Origin: Caloramator mitchellensis
GTDB lineage: Bacteria; Bacillota; Clostridia; Clostridiales; Caloramatoraceae
NCBI RefSeq assembly: GCF_001440545.1
Contig: NZ_LKHP01000009.1
Location: 1-64,000, forward strand
Direction: 5' to 3'
Length of the DNA stretch: 64,000 nt
Below, one piece after another: positions 55,901-62,123 of this stretch. The stretch's first letter is position 1. Each line of letters begins with the position of its first letter. Made by a program: the position numbers and the translations under genes. The notes under the pieces are model-generated. The model was given only the letters and a program-made list of their open reading frames with translations, was not told the origin of the DNA and did not search any database.

Positions 55901-56983
55901 ATGAGTATTAATGAAATAATCGTTTATATAATGGTCGGATTTATGCTACTTGGTGCCCTTGACAAAATTATTGGAAATAAATTTGGCTTAGGAGAAAAGT
56001 TTGATGAGGGTTTTATGGCTATGGGTTCACTAGCAATAGCCATGGTTGGGGTTGTTTCGTTAGCACCAGTATTAGCAAAGATTCTTAAACCTGTTATAGT
56101 TCCAGTTTATACTGCTCTTGGAGCAGATCCAGCAATGTTTGCAACTACGTTACTTGCATGCGACATGGGGGGATACCCTTTGGCAATGGAACTTGCATTA
56201 ACTAAAGAAGCAGGTCTATTTGCAGGATTAATTTTAGGAGCTATGATGGGACCTACTATAGTTTTTACGATACCTGTAGCACTTGGAATAATTGAAAAAG
56301 AAGACCATAAATATCTAGCTACGGGTATTCTGGCAGGTATGATAACTATCCCATTGGGAAGTCTAGCAGGCGGTTTAGTAGCCGGATATAGTTTCAAAAT
56401 GATATTCTCAAATCTAATTCCAATTATTATTGTATCAGCGCTAATTGCATTTGGATTGTGGAAAATTCCTAACAAGATGATTAACGGATTTAATAAATTT
56501 GGAAAAGGTGTTGTAATAGTTATAACTATTGGAACTGCTGCAATAATTTTTGAAACTTTAACAGGTGTAGTATTAATACCCGGTATGGCTCCTATAAGTG
56601 ATGGTATACAAATAGTTGGAGCTATAGCTATTATGTTATGCGGTGCATTTCCAATGGTATATTTTATAACTAAAGTTTTCAAAAAGCCTTTGATGAAACT
56701 TGGAGGGCTTTTAGGTATGAATGATGTTGCTGCAGCAGGTATGGTTGCAACTCTTGCAAATAATATACCTATGTTTGGTTTGATGAAGGATATGGATGAA
56801 AGAGGTAAAATTATTAATGTTGCTTTTGCTGTTAGTGCAGCATTTGTATTTGGAGATCATCTAGGTTTTACTGCCGGTGTTAATAAGGAAATGATTTTCC
56901 CAATGATAGTCGGCAAGTTAGTTGCAGGAATAACAGCAGTAATTTTGGCAATGTATATCGCACCTAAGAAATCAAAAGCTTAG
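55901..56983 (+). CDS. eutH: Ethanolamine transporter EutH
   Basis: A 360-residue membrane protein with about ten hydrophobic segments. EutH motifs seen are GALDKIIGNKFGLGEKF near the N-terminus, LACDMGGYPLAMELA (about 86) and the C-terminal FVFGDHLGFTAG. It facilitates uptake of ethanolamine across the cytoplasmic membrane. The ATG follows AAGGGGGA. Confidence 0.96.
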   Translation: MSINEIIVYIMVGFMLLGALDKIIGNKFGLGEKFDEGFMAMGSLAIAMVGVVSLAPVLAKILKPVIVPVYTALGADPAMFATTLLACDMGGYPLAMELALTKEAGLFAGLILGAMMGPTIVFTIPVALGIIEKEDHKYLATGILAGMITIPLGSLAGGLVAGYSFKMIFSNLIPIIIVSALIAFGLWKIPNKMINGFNKFGKGVVIVITIGTAAIIFETLTGVVLIPGMAPISDGIQIVGAIAIMLCGAFPMVYFITKVFKKPLMKLGGLLGMNDVAAAGMVATLANNIPMFGLMKDMDERGKIINVAFAVSAAFVFGDHLGFTAGVNKEMIFPMIVGKLVAGITAVILAMYIAPKKSKA

Positions 56984-56993
56984 AGGTGTTATT

Positions 56994-57440
56994 ATGTTTG
57001 ACGAAAAGTGCTTGAAAGAGTTAATTAAACAGATTGTGATTGAACAAATGAATTTGGAAAGAAATAATTTTGTAAAAAATGTTGATAAGAGCGGCATAAT
57101 GAGTGTGAAATCCGAAACTGTTAAGTGTGAACCTTTTGATACAGGAAAAAAAGGAGACAAGGTATTTCTTAAGGATGTATTTACATTAGAGGAGAGTCCT
57201 AGAATTGGTTGCGGTGTAATGGAAATGTATTCTTCTAGCTTTGATTGGACGCTCTGCTATGACGAAATAGACGTAATTTTAGAAGGAACTCTGGAAATCG
57301 TAATAGATGGGAGAAGTATAGTTGGAAAAAAAGGAGATATTCTTTTTATTCCAATGGGGAGTCAAATAACATTCTCTTGCCCAGATTATGCTAGGTTTAT
57401 ATATATCACTTATCCTGCTGACTGGCAAAATACTAAATAA
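56994..57440 (+). CDS. eutQ: EutQ cupin protein
   Basis: A 148-residue protein with an N-terminal amphipathic helix (CLKELIKQIVIEQMN) and a C-terminal cupin barrel (about 65-148) containing MEMYSSSFDWTLCYDEIDVILEGTL-type strands, seen in parts. EutQ has been described as an acetate kinase in Salmonella; this version is shorter at the N-terminus. As no ackA is in the locus, it could convert acetyl phosphate to acetate and ATP. It is the last gene, followed by a strong terminator. Confidence 0.92.
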   Translation: MFDEKCLKELIKQIVIEQMNLERNNFVKNVDKSGIMSVKSETVKCEPFDTGKKGDKVFLKDVFTLEESPRIGCGVMEMYSSSFDWTLCYDEIDVILEGTLEIVIDGRSIVGKKGDILFIPMGSQITFSCPDYARFIYITYPADWQNTK

Positions 57441-57448
57441 ATAACTTC

Positions 57449-57493
57449 AATAACAATAAGTTGACTGACATTCAGTTAACTTATTGTTATTTC
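57449..57493 (+). terminator. Terminator of the eut locus
   Basis: A 19-bp stem with one wobble pair (57449-57467 with 57473-57491) closes an ACATT loop after eutQ. It is AT-rich and lacks a long U-run, but its length makes it stable. Confidence 0.8.
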
Positions 57494-57623
57494 CTATGGT
57501 AATTCTTGAAGTATTTACTTCTTGAAATAAGACCTTGTTCATTGTATACTATCATATGTGGTCATCAAGCTGGTTAGGAAACAGAGAGGAAGAAAAAAGC
57601 ATATAAAAAAGTTAAAAAATTTG

Positions 57624-57652
57624 TTGACAGAGTAAAGGACAGCTGATATAAT
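57624..57652 (+). promoter_or_regulatory. Promoter of the second tRNA cluster
   Basis: TTGACA (57624-57629) and TATAAT (57647-57652) are 17 bp apart, with transcription expected just before tRNA-Ser at 57669. The stretch 57494-57623 before it shows nothing recognisable. Confidence 0.92.
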
Positions 57653-57668
57653 AGTAAATGTCCGATAC

Positions 57669-57759
<91 letters not shown>

Positions 57760-57782
57760 TATTTTATTTATACGTAAGCCAT

Positions 57783-57874
57783 GGAGAAGTACTCAAGTTG
57801 GCCGAAGAGGCGCCCCTGCTAAGGGCGTAGGTCGGGAAACCGGCGCGCGGGTTCAAATCCCGCCTTCTCCGCCA
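57783..57874 (+). tRNA. tRNA-Ser (GCT)
   Basis: A 92-nt class II cloverleaf with a long variable arm and encoded CCA. GGAGAAG pairs with CTTCTCC; the anticodon loop CTGCTAA gives GCT. Confidence 0.97.
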
Positions 57875-57897
57875 AAGCCGCACTAGTGCGGCTTTTT
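57875..57897 (+). terminator. Terminator after tRNA-Ser (GCT)
   Basis: AAGCCGCAC / GTGCGGCTT with a 2-nt centre is followed by TTTC, directly behind the tRNA CCA end. Confidence 0.85.
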
Positions 57898-57922
57898 CAC
57901 TAAGTAACGCAAATTAATACTT

Positions 57923-57998
57923 GCGTCCGTAGCTCAGGGGATAGAGTAGCTGGCTACGAACCAGTTGGTCGGGGGTTCGAATCCCTCCGGACGCACCA
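57923..57998 (+). tRNA. tRNA-Arg (ACG)
   Basis: A 76-nt cloverleaf with CCA encoded. GCGTCCG pairs with CGGACGC; the anticodon loop CTACGAA gives ACG. Confidence 0.97.
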
Positions 57999-58001
57999 TA
58001 G

Positions 58002-58040
58002 AAAGCCCAGGAAATGCATGTATTCCTGGGTTTTAACTTT
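58002..58040 (+). terminator. Terminator after tRNA-Arg
   Basis: The stem CCCAGGAA / TTCCTGGG (58006-58013 with 58023-58030) is followed by TTTTAACTTTTT. Confidence 0.88.
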
Positions 58041-58500
58041 TTGAAAATTACCCATCATGCTCATAAAAAAATTATAGGTTGTTTTGGTTAAAGTTGTTTT
58101 AAATGAAAATGGAAAAAGCTAAACATATGATAGATGCTATTCCAAAACAATATTCATTTGAATTGAGATACAATCAGGTAAAAAAGGATAAATCGGAAGG
58201 TATTTAGGCAAAGGGACAACGAGTATTAATATCTTGAGGTTAATGTGATTATGGAAATCCAATTTTTTGAAGCAACTAAATTTTTTGGCTATAAACTTAT
58301 TTTAAAGAAGGAATTCAATAATCCGTGTAGAATATATAAATAAAGAAAACAACATCAAAAAACCCAATTTTCATTTTATACGTAGGGGGGGTTTTGTAGG
58401 ACCATATAAGCTAGTCAAATCAAAGCAAGAGATACAATTTTATTTGTATACAATGCATGTATAAAAATAAATTTAGCAGCTAAAAAAAGTGATTTTGAAT
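58041..58500. other. Gene-poor stretch between tRNA-Arg and the CRISPR leader
   Basis: About 460 bp with only short frames. Two small plus-strand frames (58103-58207, 58251-58343) lack convincing ribosome binding sites and match nothing I recognise. They may be decayed fragments of a gene that once preceded the CRISPR array. Confidence 0.5.
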
Positions 58501-58517
58501 AGGTTTTCAAATACCAC

Positions 58518-58557
58518 ATTCTCAGCCCAGAATTTTCAATGCCTCGCAAGGGGTGCC
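58518..58557 (+). promoter_or_regulatory. CRISPR leader end, copy A
   Basis: The 40 nt before the first repeat, from ATTCTCAGC to GGGGTGCC, recur with three C-to-T differences directly before the lone repeat at 60923. Conservation of the repeat-proximal leader, where new spacers are inserted, sets the array direction as plus. The degenerate last repeat at the other end agrees. Confidence 0.8.
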
Positions 58558-58823
58558 GTAGAAATGACATTGACCTGATTGAAGGGATTATCACGATTCC
58601 TTTGCAGTCAACAATTGACTGCATAAATTCAGGGTATGTAGAAATGACATTGACCTGATTGAAGGGATTATCACTTTCGTTCACTGTTGTTTCACCTCCA
58701 ATCCTTGTTATTTTGTAGAAATGACATTGACCTGATTGAAGGGATTATCACTTGCAAATCAAGGAGGGCATGATGTATGTTTACTTCACCGGTAGAAATG
58801 ACATTGACCTGATTGAAGGGATT
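58558..58823 (+). CRISPR. Small CRISPR array: four repeats, three spacers
   Basis: Identical 37-bp repeats lie at 58558-58594, 58638-58674 and 58715-58751, and a fourth, cut after 32 bp, at 58792-58823. The repeat begins GTAGAAATGACATTGACC and ends GAAGGGATTATCAC. The spacers are 43, 40 and 40 bp and unrelated to each other; spacer 1 holds a small palindrome (GCAGTCAA / TTGACTGC). No cas gene occurs in the window. The repeat does not end in the ATTGAAAC typical of clostridial type I-B/III repeats. Confidence 0.93.
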
Positions 58824-58848
58824 TTTATCTGTTGTAAGAAAGAGAAAA

Positions 58849-58878
58849 AGCCTGTGCTTTATTTAACTAGCACAGGCT
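58849..58878 (-). terminator. Hairpin oriented as a minus-strand terminator
   Basis: A perfect 9-bp stem AGCCTGTGC / GCACAGGCT (58849-58857 with 58870-58878). On the minus strand it is followed by TTTTTC, while the plus side has no U-run. It would stop an RNA running antisense to the darT 5' region or shield the array from such transcription. Confidence 0.6.
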
Positions 58879-58914
58879 AAAATGATATTACTTGAAAAAG
58901 TTCGTTGATAAGAG

Positions 58915-58933
58915 TAGTTAATGTTTTTAACTA
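58915..58933. promoter_or_regulatory. Palindrome upstream of darT
   Basis: TAGTTAA / TTAACTA with a 5-nt spacer, about 67 bp before the darT start. It is a candidate operator for autoregulation of the toxin-antitoxin pair. Confidence 0.4.
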
Positions 58934-58999
58934 TTGCTAAGGTAGAGGACCACTGGATAGAATTTATTTATAATTATTTCCTTGCTTGGGGGGATTGAA

Positions 59000-60154
59000 A
59001 TGAAGGAATTTATCCAAGTGGGGACTATTTTATACCATAAATATTTGTCTAAAGTAAAAGTTGAAGATATAAATAATGATTTGATTAAGGTAAATGCTGG
59101 AACAAAGGGTATATTAGAGTTTCCGCTTCGTGATTTTGGCAAAGTGATTTTTATAGATAAAAAACATCAAAACATGAAATTTGATAGAACAGAGGATTAT
59201 TTAGATTTCTGTAGAAATGAATACAAGCTCAAAAAAGAACCTCAGATATTTAATTCAAAATTACAAGAGGAAAAATACATAGAATCGAATAGATTTAATA
59301 AACATATATATAATACAATGGTTGATTTATGTAATTTTGAAGATATTAAAAATAATAACATTAATTTAGAAATCATTAAAGGAAAAATTAAAATGGAAAC
59401 AAAATCGGCAAATGGAAATGAAGCTGCTGAACAAATCTCTATCTTTGAACCAGATAAATCTAAATTAATAGTAGATAATAAAAAGGAACAAGAAAAAATA
59501 AAGGAAATTATAGAAAGAAGAAAAATCAAACATTTAATTCATTTCACGAGAATAGAAAATTTAAGCAGTATTTTGGAAAATGGACTAATGCCTATTAGCA
59601 TCCTGTTTGACAAAGAAATATGTTATATTGGAAATGATAGAAATAGGTTGGATGAGATGCTTGATTGTATAAGTTGTTCTGTAACATTTCCAAACTATAA
59701 GTTGTTTTTTGCTTTTAGATTGAAAGAACCAAGTGCTAAATGGGTAGTTATTGCTATTAGTAAAGATATTTTATTTTCTACAAACAATACAGCATATTTT
59801 TGCAGCACAAATGCTGCAGCGCTTATACCAAAAATACGAAAAGAAATATATACAAAAGCAGAAAGACTTGAAGATATGTTTTGCGACAATTATACAGCCA
59901 AGAATGGGAAAATTATACAAAGACGATCCCTGCAAATTGATGACAATTATACTACTGATCCTCAAGCAGAAATATTAATCAGTGGAATTATAGATTATAA
60001 ATACATTGATTATATTTATTTTAACAATCAGGACGATGTAGATTATTACAGAAAAACATATGATACTTATTTGCTCAGTAAATTCAATTACAAAATAGAT
60101 CAAAAGTATTTTCAGCCTAGAAAAGATTATGAATTCTGGAAAAAGGAGCTTTGA
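59000..60154 (+). CDS. darT: DarT-type DNA ADP-ribosyltransferase toxin
   Basis: A 384-residue protein. The C-terminal half (about 170-384) is a DarT ADP-ribosyltransferase domain: RRKIKHLIHFTRIENLSSILENG, then DCISCSVTFPNYKLFFAFR, and TDPQAEILI (about 319) with the likely catalytic Glu. DarT enzymes attach ADP-ribose from NAD to bases of single-stranded DNA. The first 160 residues form an additional domain that I do not recognise, joined by a charged linker. The ATG at 59000 follows GGGGGGA. The antitoxin gene starts 6 bp after its stop. The neighbouring NADAR gene suggests the DarT1 type, which modifies guanine. The gene lies between two CRISPR leader-repeat copies. Confidence 0.85.
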   Translation: MKEFIQVGTILYHKYLSKVKVEDINNDLIKVNAGTKGILEFPLRDFGKVIFIDKKHQNMKFDRTEDYLDFCRNEYKLKKEPQIFNSKLQEEKYIESNRFNKHIYNTMVDLCNFEDIKNNNINLEIIKGKIKMETKSANGNEAAEQISIFEPDKSKLIVDNKKEQEKIKEIIERRKIKHLIHFTRIENLSSILENGLMPISILFDKEICYIGNDRNRLDEMLDCISCSVTFPNYKLFFAFRLKEPSAKWVVIAISKDILFSTNNTAYFCSTNAAALIPKIRKEIYTKAERLEDMFCDNYTAKNGKIIQRRSLQIDDNYTTDPQAEILISGIIDYKYIDYIYFNNQDDVDYYRKTYDTYLLSKFNYKIDQKYFQPRKDYEFWKKEL

Positions 60155-60160
60155 CTAAAT

Positions 60161-60847
60161 ATGGCTATAAGACTGTATTTTGTTGCGAAACCATTTGAAG
60201 GTAAACTATTTGAAGAACTAGAGATTGAGTTTAAATACTACAATGGATTTTCTATTACTCAGAAACAAAAATCAATAATTTCAATGCATGAAAAAATATA
60301 TAAAAAGGATCCAACCTTACAAGTTCTTGAGATTTCATCTAAATCAAATAATCCTTTAGGAGTAGCATTAAGTGCTTTCAACTTAAAAGTATATGATGAA
60401 AAGATTGGGAAAGAGTATCCATTGGAGAATATATTCCAATCATCAAAAGTATTTGAATTAGGTGGCCCATATAGAGACTTGCTTAATGTTTCACCTAAAG
60501 ATGCTAAAAAAGATCCAAGGTTGAGAGAATCTGGAGAGTTGATTTATTTTGATTATGATAATGTTATATGGGAGAAAGAACCTAAGACAATGTTTTATGA
60601 TTGGTTATATATTAATGCATTATATAGGAATAAGTATTTGTCTAAAGAAATACTAAAATATAACGCTTTTACTGACATTGAATTTAATCATGAAAAATCA
60701 TTTAATTGTCAAGCTAGGGCAGCAGCTATATTTGTGGGCTTGAACAAAATTGGAAAGATAAAGGAAATAATAGATAATAAAGATGAGTTTAAGAAGATTT
60801 ATATTGATAAGAAAGAAACAAATGAACAATTGACTATGAATTTATAA
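60161..60847 (+). CDS. NADAR-type antitoxin (DUF6977) paired with DarT
   Basis: A 228-residue soluble protein. Features of the DarT1-associated NADAR family (DUF6977, from memory) are LEISSKSNNPLGVALSAFNL (about 56-75), the FYDWLYINALYRN helix (about 146) and SFNCQARAAAIFVGL near residue 187. NADAR enzymes remove ADP-ribose from modified guanine in DNA, so this protein would undo the damage done by the toxin encoded just before. It follows darT by 6 bp; no ribosome binding site of its own is strong (GGAGCT at 60146), so coupled translation is likely. Confidence 0.82.
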   Translation: MAIRLYFVAKPFEGKLFEELEIEFKYYNGFSITQKQKSIISMHEKIYKKDPTLQVLEISSKSNNPLGVALSAFNLKVYDEKIGKEYPLENIFQSSKVFELGGPYRDLLNVSPKDAKKDPRLRESGELIYFDYDNVIWEKEPKTMFYDWLYINALYRNKYLSKEILKYNAFTDIEFNHEKSFNCQARAAAIFVGLNKIGKIKEIIDNKDEFKKIYIDKKETNEQLTMNL

Positions 60848-60882
60848 GATAGTGTAAAAAATTTATTATCGCGAGGTTCTAT

Positions 60883-60954
60883 ATTCTCAGCTTAGAATTT
60901 TCAATGCCTCGCAAGGGGTGCTGTAGAAATGACATTGACCTGATTGAAGGGATT
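60883..60954 (+). repeat. Orphan CRISPR leader end plus one repeat, copy B
   Basis: These 72 bp match 58518-58589 with three differences (all C in copy A, T in copy B) and no gap. They cover the leader end and the first 32 bp of the 37-bp repeat (60923-60954). The same 32-bp cut is seen in the last repeat of the array. No further full repeat follows. Confidence 0.92.
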
Positions 60955-61024
60955 TTCTTTAAAAGAGCAATTTTGCATGATAAGTTTCTTGAAAACATCT
61001 CACACAAAAACTGTATTTGTTCCA

Positions 61025-61075
61025 AAATCTATGATTATTTGCTATCAGACAATCATAGATTTTTTATTTTTGAAT
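61025..61075 (+). terminator. Terminator behind the orphan CRISPR repeat
   Basis: A perfect 12-bp stem AAATCTATGATT / AATCATAGATTT (61025-61036 with 61051-61062) is followed by TTTATTTTTG. It would end a short RNA starting in copy B or the darT-NADAR transcript. Confidence 0.85.
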
Positions 61076-61091
61076 ATTTTAAAAAAAAACA

Positions 61092-61122
61092 TTGACTCTA
61101 ACGTTGCGTTATAGTTTATCAT
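61092..61122 (+). promoter_or_regulatory. MerR-type promoter and operator
   Basis: TTGACT (61092-61097) and TATCAT (61117-61122) are 19 bp apart, the stretched spacing that MerR-family proteins act on. A 19-bp palindrome, CTCTAACG-TTG-CGTTATAG (61096-61114, one mismatch), fills the spacer. The MerR gene directly downstream is therefore probably autoregulated. Confidence 0.82.
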
Positions 61123-61140
61123 TAAGATGGAGGTGATGAG

Positions 61141-61905
61141 GTGTATAAGGTTAGGGAAGTTGCCGATATGGTCGGCATAAGTGTGCGCACGCTCCATCAT
61201 TATGATGAAATTGGTCTTTTGAAACCCGAAACTGTAACATCGGCCGGTTACAGACTTTACTCGCATAAAGACCTTGAAAAGCTGCAGCAGATTCTATTTT
61301 TCAAGGAACTTGATTTTGACCTTAAGAAGATTAAGGAAATACTTAATGATCCTAATTTTGATAGGAAAAGAGCTCTTGAACTTCATAGGGAACTTCTTGT
61401 AAAGAAGAGGGATAGGTTAAACAATATAATTAAGTGCGTTGAAAATACAATAAATTCAGTTGAAAGGGGAATTGAAATGAATAAAGAGGATATGTTTAGT
61501 GCCTTTGATATGAGTGAAATTGAAAGGCATCAGGAAAAATACGCTGAGGAAACCCGTGAAAAATATGGTCACACGGATGCGTATAAGGAGAGCATGAAAA
61601 GGACTTCACAATATACAAAGGAAGATTGGGCTAAAGTAATGGCAAGAGCATCTGAGATTTATCTTGAAATCGCATCTTTAATGGATAGGTCGCCTGATGA
61701 TGAGGATGTTCAAAGGGCAGTTGCAAAGTGGAGACAGCACATTACAGACAGTTTCTACAATTGCACGATTGAGATTTTTAGAGGCTTAGGTGAGCTTTAT
61801 GTAAATGATGAGCGCTTTACACAAAATATAGATAAGGTAAAACCGGGGCTTGCTGAATTCATGAGCAAGGCCATAAAAATATATTGCGATAGACAAAGTG
61901 AATAA
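61141..61905 (+). CDS. MerR family regulator with TipAS-like effector domain
   Basis: A 254-residue regulator. The N-terminal MerR winged helix (YKVREVADMVGISVRTLHHYDEIGLL, seen in parts, residues 2-28) and the dimerisation coil (about 75-110) are followed by a TipAS antibiotic-recognition-type domain (about 120-254). TipA-like proteins bind thiopeptides or other hydrophobic drugs and switch on resistance genes. The GTG start follows GGAGGTGATGAG. No exporter gene is adjacent, so the only visible target is its own promoter. Confidence 0.93.
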   Translation: MYKVREVADMVGISVRTLHHYDEIGLLKPETVTSAGYRLYSHKDLEKLQQILFFKELDFDLKKIKEILNDPNFDRKRALELHRELLVKKRDRLNNIIKCVENTINSVERGIEMNKEDMFSAFDMSEIERHQEKYAEETREKYGHTDAYKESMKRTSQYTKEDWAKVMARASEIYLEIASLMDRSPDDEDVQRAVAKWRQHITDSFYNCTIEIFRGLGELYVNDERFTQNIDKVKPGLAEFMSKAIKIYCDRQSE

Positions 61906-61912
61906 ATTTTTC

Positions 61913-61943
61913 AATCCTGTAACTTAATTGTTGCAGGATTTTT
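61913..61943 (+). terminator. Terminator after the MerR gene
   Basis: AATCCTGTAAC / GTTGCAGGATT with an internal T-G pair and a TTAATT loop is followed by TTTAATA. The remaining bases to 62123 hold no gene and no clear site. Confidence 0.8.
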
Positions 61944-62123
61944 AATATCAATTGAGCAACTCAATTCTGACACAAATGAAAGATTCTGCTAAAATGCCAA
62001 ATAATCAAATAAATTCCAAATTATATTGAATTCTGGCAAAGATTAGAAGGAAATTAATGTTTTATATAGAATAAATTATTAAAATGATTTAATAATCATT
62101 AATAGTATCTTGGGGGTGAATTT

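Noticed and set aside
58103-58343. Two short frames before the CRISPR leader
   Set aside because: They lack good start signals and any recognisable motif; kept only as possible gene remains.
58415-58684. Minus-strand 89-residue frame
   Set aside because: It runs through the CRISPR leader and the first repeats and has no ribosome binding site; it is a by-product of the repeats.
60904-61095. Plus-strand 63-residue frame
   Set aside because: It reads through the orphan repeat and the terminator behind it, so it is not a plausible gene.
58041-61140. A tracr-like anti-repeat
   Set aside because: No stretch complementary to the TGAAGG part of the repeat beyond a few bases was found by eye in this interval.
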